Source: UBA2108 sp002713215
GTDB taxonomy: Bacteria; Bacteroidota; Bacteroidia; Flavobacteriales_G; Salibacteraceae
Length of the DNA stretch: 64,000 nt
Assembly: GCA_937891015.1 (NCBI GenBank)
Contig: CALAPY010000061.1
Span: 1-64,000 of the forward strand
Direction of reading: 5' to 3'
The notes below the pieces were generated by a model. The model was not told the origin of the DNA and searched no databases. It was given only the letters and a program-made list of their open reading frames with translations. The translations under genes and the position numbers were made by a program. This document shows, in pieces, positions 1 through 7,791 of this stretch. Position 1 is the first letter of the stretch; each line of letters begins with the position of its first letter.

Positions 1-37
1 ATGATTTGAACCAACAAAACAAAGTTTTGAGTTCGAG

Positions 38-120
38 CCGACCGAAGGGAGCCCATGAGCGCAGCGAACTAATCCAGTATGACCCACTTTTAATCGCCGT
101 CGCCAAGGCTTTGGCGATTA
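38..120. repeat. GC-richer non-coding stretch with word-like repeats and a hairpin
   Basis: The first 160 bases hold no gene I can support. Bases 38-51 (CCGACCGAAGGGAG) and 58-69 (AGCGCAGCGAAC) closely resemble two words at 25257-25273 and 25292-25303 behind nrdA. GTTCG at 31-35 and CGAAC at 65-69 are inverted copies. A separate perfect 8-bp inverted repeat lies at 91-98 and 113-120 (TAATCGCC/GGCGATTA). It sits just past the 3' end of the bestrophin gene, but no T-run follows on that strand, so a terminator role is uncertain. Confidence 0.4.
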
Positions 121-160
121 ATAATTGGCAAAAGTCTGGATCACAGCGTACCCTTAACCC

Positions 161-1210
161 CTACATCTGAATATAATTCATGTTCTCTATAGGAGCAGGA
201 AGGTTTTCAGGATCCTCTTCTATAATCTGCAAAAGATCCCGGGTAATACCCCTGGAAATATTCGAAATAGGAACATCATTAGGTGAACCTTCAAAGGGGT
301 TTTCTCCCGCAAGGCCAATCCTTAACATGGTATTGAATACCCAAATTACAATGACTGTAAAGGGAATGTTCAACCATACAAAGTATGTACCTATAAATGG
401 ATTCGTTTTAGCTATTCCCAATCCCATGTTGGCAAATGCAGGTATTATTGCCATGGGCAGCAACCACATAAAAATGTGGACAAAGTGATACCCGATACTT
501 CCATACTGTTTGGGGTAGGGAAAGTTTTTAATCCGTTCGGATTTTCCCTGAAGTGCGGTTAGCTCCTGAAGTATTTGTTGCAAATTCAGCAGGCTAAAAT
601 CCCACAATTTCTTTTCGTCGGTTAGTTTTCTCAAATGTTTCGACTGAAGACTGATAATAGCGTTAGGTTTATTGTCTTTAGACATAACGTAGTCAAATTC
701 TTCTTTCGAAAGGTGGGGTTTTAACTCATTTTCCAAGGCTATTTCGTATTCCGGAATATGGTATTGATACTCTTCTTTTTTGTGAATAACTTCATACGAT
801 GCTTCCCATTCTTTCTTGGTACGCATTGCATATCGCAAGGCGGTTAACCAGGCGATGTGCCTATTGGTTACAATTTTTATCTCTTCCGACTCGTCCTTTA
901 AGGCTTCAGATCTATGCATATAAAAGCTGTCTTTCAACGTAATGATTAAAGACCTGGAAGCATTGACAATCCCGCCCCAAATTTTTCGGGCTTCCCAAAT
1001 TCTGTCGTAGGCAGCATTATTCTGGAAACCAACCATAAATGCTACGGCCGTACCTACCAGGGCAACCGGAGCTAGGGGCACCTGTAACCATTTTATATTC
1101 AGTAACTCATAAAGTGCGGTGATTGCTGTGGCAAAAATGAAAAAGAAAATGAGTTCTCGTTTGGTCCAGATTAATACACTCTTAAATGGGAATCTTCTTT
1201 GTACGTACAT
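161..1210 (-). CDS. Bestrophin-like (UPF0187/RFP-TM) anion channel
   Basis: A 349-residue inner-membrane protein of the bestrophin family, which forms pentameric anion channels. Residues 62-79 carry the family signature (GFQNNAAYDRIWEARKIWG). Hydrophobic segments lie at about 20-36, 46-62, 240-262 and 268-292. Near the C terminus, around residues 300-312, is the family's ENPF...NDVP segment. The length and helix layout fit bacterial bestrophins. The ATG at 1210 is followed by basic residues (MYVQRRFPFK), as expected before the first helix. It stands alone, divergent from the peroxiredoxin operon. The family is clear; the transported ion cannot be told from the sequence. Confidence 0.88.
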   Translation of the reverse strand: MYVQRRFPFKSVLIWTKRELIFFFIFATAITALYELLNIKWLQVPLAPVALVGTAVAFMVGFQNNAAYDRIWEARKIWGGIVNASRSLIITLKDSFYMHRSEALKDESEEIKIVTNRHIAWLTALRYAMRTKKEWEASYEVIHKKEEYQYHIPEYEIALENELKPHLSKEEFDYVMSKDNKPNAIISLQSKHLRKLTDEKKLWDFSLLNLQQILQELTALQGKSERIKNFPYPKQYGSIGYHFVHIFMWLLPMAIIPAFANMGLGIAKTNPFIGTYFVWLNIPFTVIVIWVFNTMLRIGLAGENPFEGSPNDVPISNISRGITRDLLQIIEEDPENLPAPIENMNYIQM

Positions 1211-1437
1211 ACTGTTCTATTTAGCCTTACAATGTATGAGCTTTTTAATTAATAGGTGGAGTTAGACCAAAAGTAGCCCAAGAGAATTTCCTGCCAAGGC
1301 ATTATGTTCAATCGTCTCTAAAAATTTGATAAAAAAAGCGTAAATATCTAATTATCATGTATTGACGTCAGGATTTCTCGGTTCGAATTTTAAATATTGG
1401 GAACTATTTTAATTAATTTAGTGCCAAACAAACACCT

Positions 1438-2100
1438 ATGAAAACTTCCCCGCAGTACCCGGCTCAGCGTGAGGAGCTATTGAAAAAATTTGGTGACGTT
1501 CCTTCACAAGAGATTAATTTCATTCGGAATATTAGTAAGGAAAACCCATTTAACCCCCTCAAAGCGGGTGATAAAGTTCCGGAATTTAAGCTCAAGAATC
1601 ACCATGGGAAGGATGTGAATTTTAGTTCTATCTATTCCAGAGGGCCTGTAGTATTGTCGTTTAACCGTGGCAATTGGTGTGGGTTCTGTCAAATGGAATT
1701 GAATACGTGGAAATCCTTCCTTACCGATTTGGCATTTTATAGTTCAACCCTGGTTTCAATTACTTCGGACATAACCTGGCGGAAGCATTTTGTAGATTCT
1801 ATGGAAGGAAAAGATAATCTGGTCCTTCTTGAAGACCAGCACTTTGAAGTTGCAGATCGGTTTGGACTTCGTTATAAAATGTCAGAAGAATATGTCAATG
1901 CTTTTGAGGCTTTCGGAATGAGTCTAAATGACTTTTATGGTGAGCCGGCTGAGAACGACGTCCATTCTTTACCCGTGCCCGCAACGTTTGTAATTAATTC
2001 AGAAGGTATCATCATTTATGATTACTTCAATACCGACTACACCCAGCGCGTGGAACCCTACGAGATCATTAAAGTGCTTATTAAGAATTCAAAAAACTAA
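1438..2100 (+). CDS. Peroxiredoxin-like thioredoxin-fold protein, first copy
   Basis: A 220-residue cytoplasmic protein of the AhpC/TSA-redoxin fold; there is no signal peptide. The redox motif is a thioredoxin-like CxxC (C81-G-F-C84) within FNRGNWCGFCQMEL. Classical 2-Cys peroxiredoxins have a single peroxidatic Cys in PxxxTxxC, so this belongs to the peroxiredoxin-like family common in Bacteroidota. The conserved LPVPATFVI segment lies near residue 180. It is the first gene of a three-gene operon: the next gene, a paralogue, starts 3 bases after its stop. A degenerate -7 element (TAATTTAG) lies at about 1414-1421. The likely role is thiol or peroxide reduction; the substrate is unknown. Confidence 0.85.
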   Translation: MKTSPQYPAQREELLKKFGDVPSQEINFIRNISKENPFNPLKAGDKVPEFKLKNHHGKDVNFSSIYSRGPVVLSFNRGNWCGFCQMELNTWKSFLTDLAFYSSTLVSITSDITWRKHFVDSMEGKDNLVLLEDQHFEVADRFGLRYKMSEEYVNAFEAFGMSLNDFYGEPAENDVHSLPVPATFVINSEGIIIYDYFNTDYTQRVEPYEIIKVLIKNSKN

Positions 2101-2103
2101 ATC

Positions 2104-2751
2104 ATGAGTGAATCATTGACCGCAGAACTTAAATCCTTCAAAGACAATTCTGGAGGGTATAACAGAAGTGATGAAATTTGCATTGAAAAAGCGACCAAAG
2201 TATATGAACAGGGAAGATATCCAGTGGTAGGTGATCAAGCCATCCCATTTACATTACCCAATGTAAATAACGAAAATATTTCGCTGGAATCCTTATTGGT
2301 TAAAGGACCGGTAATTCTTAGTTTTTTTAGAGGAGGTTGGTGCAACTATTGTCAAATTGAACTGAAGGCACTTCAGCGGTCCATGCCTGAATTTGAAAAG
2401 CTAAATGCCAGCCTAGTTGGGATTTCTCCGTCCGTTATTTCCGTTAAAGACATTACCCAAGGTCAAATTACGGTAAGCTACGCGGTATTGTCCGATATTG
2501 GAAATTCGGTGGCAGAGAACTATGGATTGCGTTTTCAAATGACCAAGGAGCTAGTGGATATTTTTGATGGGTTTGGCCTTGATATGGAAGAGATTCACGC
2601 AGTATCAGGTGATGAATCGGAAAACCTACCAATACCAGCAACCTTTGTGATTGATCAAAACATGAATATTGTGTTTTCCTTTGTTGATCCGGATCACACG
2701 AAACGAGCCGACCCAACGGAAATTATCGCCGCTCTAATGTCAATTACTTAG
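2104..2751 (+). CDS. Peroxiredoxin-like thioredoxin-fold protein, second copy
   Basis: A 215-residue paralogue of the gene just upstream, with the same layout: an N-terminal helical extension, a redoxin fold, a CxxC motif (C80-N-Y-C83, in FFRGGWCNYCQIEL) and the LPIPATFVID strand near the C terminus. Identity between the two copies looks moderate, so the tandem duplication is old. The stop codon TAG (2749-2751) overlaps the GTG start of the PAS gene by one base, which indicates translational coupling. The two redoxins may work as a relay or on different substrates; that is inference. Confidence 0.85.
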   Translation: MSESLTAELKSFKDNSGGYNRSDEICIEKATKVYEQGRYPVVGDQAIPFTLPNVNNENISLESLLVKGPVILSFFRGGWCNYCQIELKALQRSMPEFEKLNASLVGISPSVISVKDITQGQITVSYAVLSDIGNSVAENYGLRFQMTKELVDIFDGFGLDMEEIHAVSGDESENLPIPATFVIDQNMNIVFSFVDPDHTKRADPTEIIAALMSIT

Positions 2752-3902
2752 TGGAAGAAAACCAGAACCAGGAAAAGGAATTTTTGATCCGTGAAATAGA
2801 GAACCTTCGAGCGAACCTCGAAGCTATGGATCAAAAAAACAAGCAACTTGAGACTGAACTTCGTCAGGTTCAGGAGAAAACCTGGACCGGTAAATGGGAA
2901 ATGGACCTGACAACCAAGTCGGTAAGCTGGTCCGACGAAATGTATCTTATTCTTGGCTTGGATAAATCTGAGGTCAAAGCAGATATGAAGCTTTTCAACG
3001 AGAAGCTTCCTCCTATAAGCCGTGATAAGCTTAATGGTGCTATAAGGAAATGTTTTCTTTCAAAGGAAGACTATTCCTTCGAGCATGTAGTTGAGCGTTC
3101 TGAAACCGAAAAGCTGAATGTTAGGACCGATCTTAAATTAGCCCTGAATGATGCCGGTGCACCGGTTAAACTAGTCGGAATCACCAACGATATCACCAGT
3201 ATAAAAACAGCTCAACAGGAACTTGAAAAATTATCTCTAATAGCGTCTAAAACTTCCAATGCAGTATTGGTTACCGATGTCAATACCAATATAGAATGGA
3301 TCAATGAAGGGTTTATTAGGCTCTTTGGGTTTAGGCTTGATGAAGTTGTGGGAAAGAAATTCAAGGAGTTGCTTAAAGACCAGGAATTGGAATTGGGTAA
3401 TCATAGTTACATTTTCAAGATGCTTAACCAATATCACGCATTGAATGAAGAAACAGTAATGATGTCGAAAAAATCAAATGAAATATGGGTACTGGTAAAT
3501 CTTACACCGATACTTGATTATGAACTGAATCCCGAGAAATATATTGCGATTATTACTGACATTACGGTTCAAAAGAAAAATGAACGACAGCTGGAAAAAC
3601 AAAAAACAGAAATCAGCAAGCAGCGCGATAAGGTTGAGTTGATCAATAGTGAATTAACTGCGACCTTGGATGAATTGGCCCGAACTAAAATTTCCAGAAA
3701 GTCAATCATATTTAGTATTGGAACCATTGTTTTCCTGGTAATACTAACCGAGGCATTCTTTGACCCAATAATTGAGAAGTATGCCTATAACAATTACCTT
3801 AGTGTAGGTGTTAAGGTGGGTATTGCTTTGCTCTTAAAGCCAGTTGAAAGTATTTATGAGCGGATATTGATCAAGCGTGCCTTATCTAAATCTAAGAAGT
3901 AA
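2751..3902 (+). CDS. PAS-domain protein with C-terminal two-helix membrane module, no output domain
   Basis: A 383-residue protein starting at GTG 2751, one base inside the preceding stop. Residues 1-45 are a charged coiled coil. Two PAS domains follow, at about 46-158 (PAS_3-like, ending in VGITNDITSIK) and 165-275 (ending in IAIITDITVQKK). A second coiled coil covers 276-312. The C terminus (314-383) has two hydrophobic helices separated by FFDPIIEKYAYNN and ends with a basic tail (YERILIKRALSKSKK). There is no histidine kinase, cyclase, GGDEF or DNA-binding domain. The last 60 residues resemble the end of the TPR pseudogene at 56717. Cotranscription with two redoxins suggests a redox-related signal; that is inference. 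Confidence 0.75.
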   Translation: MEENQNQEKEFLIREIENLRANLEAMDQKNKQLETELRQVQEKTWTGKWEMDLTTKSVSWSDEMYLILGLDKSEVKADMKLFNEKLPPISRDKLNGAIRKCFLSKEDYSFEHVVERSETEKLNVRTDLKLALNDAGAPVKLVGITNDITSIKTAQQELEKLSLIASKTSNAVLVTDVNTNIEWINEGFIRLFGFRLDEVVGKKFKELLKDQELELGNHSYIFKMLNQYHALNEETVMMSKKSNEIWVLVNLTPILDYELNPEKYIAIITDITVQKKNERQLEKQKTEISKQRDKVELINSELTATLDELARTKISRKSIIFSIGTIVFLVILTEAFFDPIIEKYAYNNYLSVGVKVGIALLLKPVESIYERILIKRALSKSKK

Positions 3903-3921
3903 ATTTTCTGTGTAGTTAATA

Positions 3922-4464
3922 ATGGAAAACAAAAATCAGGTATATATAGGAACGAGTTTGGATGGTTTCATTGCCGATGAAAATGGTGGCCTGGAATGGT
4001 TGGATATGGTGCCCAATCCAAATAATGAGGACATGGGGTACTATGTATTTATGGATAAAATAGATGCACTGGTAATGGGTAGAACCACCTTTGAAACTGT
4101 TATTGGGTTTGATGTTGATTGGCCCTACAAAAAGCCTGTCTTTGTACTGAGCAGTTCACTTGGAGAAATTCCAAATTCACATCAGGGGAAAGCTTTTCTG
4201 GTAAATGGAACATTAGAGGAAGTATTGGAACAAATCCATTCGCAAGGGCACCATAGCCTGTATATTGATGGTGGAAAAACTATACAGGGATTTTTGAAAG
4301 AGGACCTCATTGATGAATTAATTATTACCGTTTTACCCGTTTTATTAGGCGGTGGGTTTCCGTTGTTCGGAAGCATGAAAGATAAGTTGGAATTTGAACT
4401 GATAGAATCAAAAGTCCACTTGGGGCAGCTTGTCCAACTTCACTATAAAAGGAAGAGAGGTTAA
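3922..4464 (+). CDS. Dihydrofolate reductase family protein (RibD C-terminal-like)
   Basis: A 180-residue Rossmann-like reductase of the DHFR/RibD_C superfamily. Visible signatures are YIGTSLDGFIAD at the N terminus, VMGRTTFETV near residue 50, LYIDGGKTIQG near 113 and a C-terminal LPVLLGGGFPLF loop. The family binds NADPH, but many members of this stand-alone subgroup have no proven substrate, so I give no gene symbol. It starts 19 bases after the PAS gene and may be the last gene of that operon. Its stop (TAA, 4462-4464) shares the tetranucleotide TTAA with the stop of the convergent barrel gene. Confidence 0.85.
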   Translation: MENKNQVYIGTSLDGFIADENGGLEWLDMVPNPNNEDMGYYVFMDKIDALVMGRTTFETVIGFDVDWPYKKPVFVLSSSLGEIPNSHQGKAFLVNGTLEEVLEQIHSQGHHSLYIDGGKTIQGFLKEDLIDELIITVLPVLLGGGFPLFGSMKDKLEFELIESKVHLGQLVQLHYKRKRG

Positions 4465-5567
4465 AAAGTCTCCCCCATGGTAAATGACATACTCCAGTCA
4501 TCCCTACCCGCGGCAACGTCTAACCCAATATTGAATTTTTCCTCTTTCATCACCATGACCCGAATTCCGCCACCGGCTCCAGGCCACAGATTATTCCAGG
4601 AAAAATCCGATGCATCGTAGGTAGTGGTTGCAATACCGGCAAAGGCTACCATGGAAATACGTTTCCATATTTGAATTCTTGACTCCGTTTGCAAGGCGAA
4701 TAGCTGGTTGCCGCGTTGTTTCCCTTCCGAATATCCCCGAATATCGGTTTGTCCAATAATTTCCTGACCTTCAAAGGGTACTGACCCGACCCCAAATGAA
4801 GTGTGAAAACGTGATGCCTGAATTATTCTTTTATGGATACGCTGGTAGTTGTTAACCGAAAGGTGAATTTTATTAAAGGTATTTCTGTTTCCTAACCAAT
4901 CGGCATACCAGTCCCAGCTACTCTCCACAAAAAAACCTTTATCCGGATAGTAAACATCATTTCTTGAATCATAATCAAAATCAAGCCCCACATTATTTAA
5001 CTGGGTAGGCGCTGTTTTGATATTGGTATCAATAATCGAAAATGTAGTTTTCGCTTCTGCGTACATTCCGTGTACACCACCATAAAGTTTTCTGGGGTTG
5101 TCAACCTTGGTAATTCGTCGTAGCAACTGGCCCGAAAGCATGGTATAACCCGTATTGTATTTAATAAATGCACCAGTTTCGGGGAAAGGGCTCCAAAAGA
5201 ACTGATAGTTGAACGAAAAGTAACCACCGAACATCATGGTCCGCCATTTGTCTTCGTTCAAATAAAGCATAGAGAACCCAACAGCTCCCCACGTTTGGGT
5301 GGTTGTTCCTATACCCATGGCTCCAACAATAGATTTGGGAGAGATGGTATCTTCTTTATTAAATCGAAACATGCCCATTACAACAGCACCATACATAAAT
5401 TCCTGGGTACGGTCGTAATTTAGATATGGGAATCCAGCCAGCTTAAGTTTCTTAGAAGAAGTGTCTTTTCCACCAAAACCACCTCCACCCATGTCAAACT
5501 GCGAGAAGCCATTTAGAGAAAGCCCCCATACAATTATTAGGATAATTGCAACCCTAAAACTCTGCAT
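4461..5567 (-). CDS. BamA/TamA (Omp85)-family outer-membrane barrel without POTRA domains
   Basis: A 368-residue secreted protein with a clear signal peptide (residues 1-22, ending NGFSQ). The rest is strand-rich with alternating aromatic residues. The C-terminal half has Omp85 features: DSRNDVYYPDKGFFVE, an IGQTDIRGYSEGKQRGNQ segment resembling the conserved lid-loop VRGY motif, and a GGGIRV strand near the end. The length fits a barrel only, with no room for the periplasmic POTRA domains of BamA. Its ATG lies 14 bases inside the end of asnS, so the two are likely cotranscribed. The substrate or partner is unknown. Confidence 0.75.
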   Translation of the reverse strand: MQSFRVAIILIIVWGLSLNGFSQFDMGGGGFGGKDTSSKKLKLAGFPYLNYDRTQEFMYGAVVMGMFRFNKEDTISPKSIVGAMGIGTTTQTWGAVGFSMLYLNEDKWRTMMFGGYFSFNYQFFWSPFPETGAFIKYNTGYTMLSGQLLRRITKVDNPRKLYGGVHGMYAEAKTTFSIIDTNIKTAPTQLNNVGLDFDYDSRNDVYYPDKGFFVESSWDWYADWLGNRNTFNKIHLSVNNYQRIHKRIIQASRFHTSFGVGSVPFEGQEIIGQTDIRGYSEGKQRGNQLFALQTESRIQIWKRISMVAFAGIATTTYDASDFSWNNLWPGAGGGIRVMVMKEEKFNIGLDVAAGRDDWSMSFTMGETF

Positions 5568-6987
5568 TCTTTGGAGTCCGTGGAAATGGGATTACATCTC
5601 TTACATTAGTCATGCCGGTTACGAATAGCACCAACCTTTCAAAGCCTAATCCAAACCCGGAGTGTATACAGGTACCAAATTTTCGGGTATCCAGATACCA
5701 GAACATTTCATCTTCCGGGATGTTGAATTCCTTCATTTTGTTTTGCAACACATCCAAGCGCTCCTCACGTTGTGAACCGCCAACGATTTCACCAATTCCG
5801 GGGAATAAAATATCCATAGCAGCCACCGTTTTTTCGTCATCATTTACTCGCATATAAAATGCCTTGATCTTTGCAGGATAGTCATACAGTATGACGGGTT
5901 TACCGAAGTGCTTTTCAACCAGGTATCGTTCGTGTTCGCTTTGTAAGTCAACCCCCCATTCGTCGATGTGGTATTCAAATTTTTTCTTTTTGTTGGGCTT
6001 GCTGTTTCTCAGTATTTGATAGGCTTCTGTATAAGATACACGTTCAAAGTCATTTTCAGTAACCAACCGCAGCTTTTCCCTAAGTGCATGGGGTTGACGT
6101 AATTCGGCCTTCATGTTTTTTTCTTCCTGAACGATTCGGTTCTCCAAAAATTCCAAATCGTCGTCGCATTTTTCTAATATGTAACGAATTACATATTTTA
6201 GAAAGTCTTCAGCCAAATCCATGTTGTCGAAGAGGTCATTAAACGCAACCTCAGGTTCGATCATCCAAAACTCGGCCAGGTGTCGGGAAGTATTTGAGTT
6301 TTCTGCTCTAAAAGTTGGTCCAAACGTATAGACCTTAGATAATGCCAAAGCCGCTAACTCTGCTTCCAACTGACCCGATACCGTAAGGTTTGTCTCTTTA
6401 CCAAAAAAGTCTTCGTTAAAATCCACATCCCCTGACTCGGTCACTGGAGGGCTTTTTGCATCAAGCGTAGAAACCCGAAACATTTCTCCTGCACCTTCAG
6501 CATCCGATCCTGTAATTATTGGGGAGTGCAACGAATAGAAACCATTTTCATTAAAGTATTGGTGAATGGCAAAAGCAACCGCGTGGCGAATGCGAAAAAC
6601 AGCACTAAACGTATTGGTTCTAAACCTTAAGTGAGCATTTTCTCTTAAAAACTCCAGGCTGTGCTTTTTAGGTTGAATAGGAAACTCGTCCGGGTTTGAG
6701 TCACCAAGAACCTCCAGGTCATTTACCATCAGTTCAATACTCTGTCCCTTGCCTTGGCTCTCGACAATTTCACCACTCAGGCTTAAGCATGCGCTCGTAG
6801 TAATTCTCTTAAGGGCGTCCTCATTAAATTTCTCAAAATCGATAACGCATTGAAGGTTTTTTATGGTAGAACCATCGTTCAATGCAATAAAACGATTGCT
6901 TCTAAACGTCCTAACCCATCCTTTTAAGGTCACTTTTTCTCCAATCTTCCCAGCTTCAATTAGTCCTTTTATCGATATTTTTTCCAT
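5554..6987 (-). CDS. asnS: Asparaginyl-tRNA synthetase
   Basis: A class IIb aminoacyl-tRNA synthetase of 477 residues that charges tRNA-Asn with asparagine in the cytoplasm. The N-terminal OB fold (about 1-110, GWVRTFRSNRFIALNDGS) binds the anticodon. The catalytic domain shows FRAENSNTSRHLAEFWMIEP (motif 2 region) and GFGLGFERLVLFVTGM (motif 3) near the end. I chose the ATG at 6987 (MEKISIKGLIE). An in-frame upstream start at 7047 would precede the -7 promoter element at 7018-7025 and add residues unlike the family. The Omp85-like gene overlaps its 3' end. Confidence 0.96.
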   Translation of the reverse strand: MEKISIKGLIEAGKIGEKVTLKGWVRTFRSNRFIALNDGSTIKNLQCVIDFEKFNEDALKRITTSACLSLSGEIVESQGKGQSIELMVNDLEVLGDSNPDEFPIQPKKHSLEFLRENAHLRFRTNTFSAVFRIRHAVAFAIHQYFNENGFYSLHSPIITGSDAEGAGEMFRVSTLDAKSPPVTESGDVDFNEDFFGKETNLTVSGQLEAELAALALSKVYTFGPTFRAENSNTSRHLAEFWMIEPEVAFNDLFDNMDLAEDFLKYVIRYILEKCDDDLEFLENRIVQEEKNMKAELRQPHALREKLRLVTENDFERVSYTEAYQILRNSKPNKKKKFEYHIDEWGVDLQSEHERYLVEKHFGKPVILYDYPAKIKAFYMRVNDDEKTVAAMDILFPGIGEIVGGSQREERLDVLQNKMKEFNIPEDEMFWYLDTRKFGTCIHSGFGLGFERLVLFVTGMTNVRDVIPFPRTPKNAEF

Positions 6988-7017
6988 TTCGTCGAACGTG
7001 CAATTAATTTGAAGCTG

Positions 7018-7025
7018 CAAATGTA
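7018..7025 (-). promoter_or_regulatory. -7 promoter element of asnS
   Basis: TACATTTG on the minus strand fits the Bacteroidota TAnnTTTG consensus. The expected transcript start gives a leader of about 25 bases to the ATG at 6987. Confidence 0.6.
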
Positions 7026-7101
7026 ATTCATTGCAATGCACCACCAAATCTATGTTTGGAGCGTTTTTTCAAGCCAATCATAAATGGAAACGAACAGCCC
7101 A

Positions 7102-7133
7102 ATGGAAACGTTTTACCTTTTTAACGTTTCCAT
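7102..7133. promoter_or_regulatory. Perfect 11-bp inverted repeat, probable TetR operator
   Basis: ATGGAAACGTT at 7102-7112 and AACGTTTCCAT at 7123-7133 are exact inverted copies separated by 10 bases. A third half-site (ATGGAAACG) lies at 7084-7092. The palindrome ends 15 bases before the -7 element of the tetR gene, where a bound dimer would block transcription. It is the natural candidate operator for the adjacent regulator and the efflux operon it heads. Confidence 0.6.
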
Positions 7134-7148
7134 GGTTTTTATTTGATA

Positions 7149-7156
7149 TACATTTG
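7149..7156 (+). promoter_or_regulatory. -7 promoter element of the tetR-efflux operon
   Basis: TACATTTG fits TAnnTTTG and ends only four bases before the ATG at 7161. The transcript would start at or almost at the start codon, so the message is probably leaderless or nearly so. Confidence 0.6.
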
Positions 7157-7160
7157 CGCC

Positions 7161-7766
7161 ATGGAAAAAATGGAGCAATTAATTGTAAGTGCCATGGACG
7201 TATTCATGAAGTATGGAATACGCAGTGTTACAATGGATGATCTGGCTCGCCATTTAAGTGTTTCAAAGAAAACCCTATACAAATATTTCAAGGATAAAAA
7301 TGACTTGGTTATTAAGGGAATGGAATATCATCATAAAATGGAGCAATGTGCCATGGAGGCATGTTTTGATGAAAAGCTAAATGCCATTGATGAAAACTTT
7401 GCCATTTCCAAAGTAATTCTGGAGCAATTGCAAAACATTCATCCTTCCGTAATGTATGATCTGGAAAAATATTATCCAGAAGCCATGGCAAAGTTTGATG
7501 ACTACAAGAAAACTGTAGTTAAAGAATGGGTTGAAAACAATTTAAAGAAGGGAATAGAAGAAGGCTTATTTCGTGAAGACATAAATATCCCAATAATAAC
7601 GGCCATGTACTTGGCAAGAATGAATGACTTCATGCACACCGATCTATTCCCTGAAGAATATTCGCCCGCTGATATTTACCTTGAAATATTCAGGTATCAC
7701 ATTCGGGGAGTTGCATCTCAAAAGGGTGTAAACTACCTGAAAGAAAAAGTCAAAAAAGAGAAATAG
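7161..7766 (+). CDS. TetR/AcrR-family repressor of the adjacent efflux operon
   Basis: A 201-residue TetR regulator. The N-terminal helix-turn-helix is MDDLARHLSVSKKTLYKYFKDK at about residues 24-45, with the family's KKTLYKYF recognition helix. The C-terminal part is an all-helical ligand and dimer domain without recognisable ligand motifs. I use the ATG at 7161 (MEKMEQLIVSAM); a TTG 18 bases upstream is in frame but overlaps the promoter. It heads the operon with the TolC-like, adaptor and RND genes and most likely represses it through the palindrome at 7102-7133. The inducer is unknown. Confidence 0.9.
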   Translation: MEKMEQLIVSAMDVFMKYGIRSVTMDDLARHLSVSKKTLYKYFKDKNDLVIKGMEYHHKMEQCAMEACFDEKLNAIDENFAISKVILEQLQNIHPSVMYDLEKYYPEAMAKFDDYKKTVVKEWVENNLKKGIEEGLFREDINIPIITAMYLARMNDFMHTDLFPEEYSPADIYLEIFRYHIRGVASQKGVNYLKEKVKKEK

Positions 7767-7791
7767 CATTAAATAATAAAACACAAACGAA

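Noticed and set aside
91..120. Hairpin past the 3' end of the bestrophin gene read as a terminator
   Set aside because: The stem is real, but on the bestrophin strand it is followed by AAAAGTGGG, not a U-run. It is listed only as a repeat.
180..488. 102-codon open frame on the plus strand
   Set aside because: It lies entirely antisense within the bestrophin gene and has no family features. It is a shadow of the real frame.
1363..1370. TGACGTCA palindrome before the redoxin operon
   Set aside because: It is a single 8-base palindrome with no second copy and no regulator nearby; chance is the simplest explanation.
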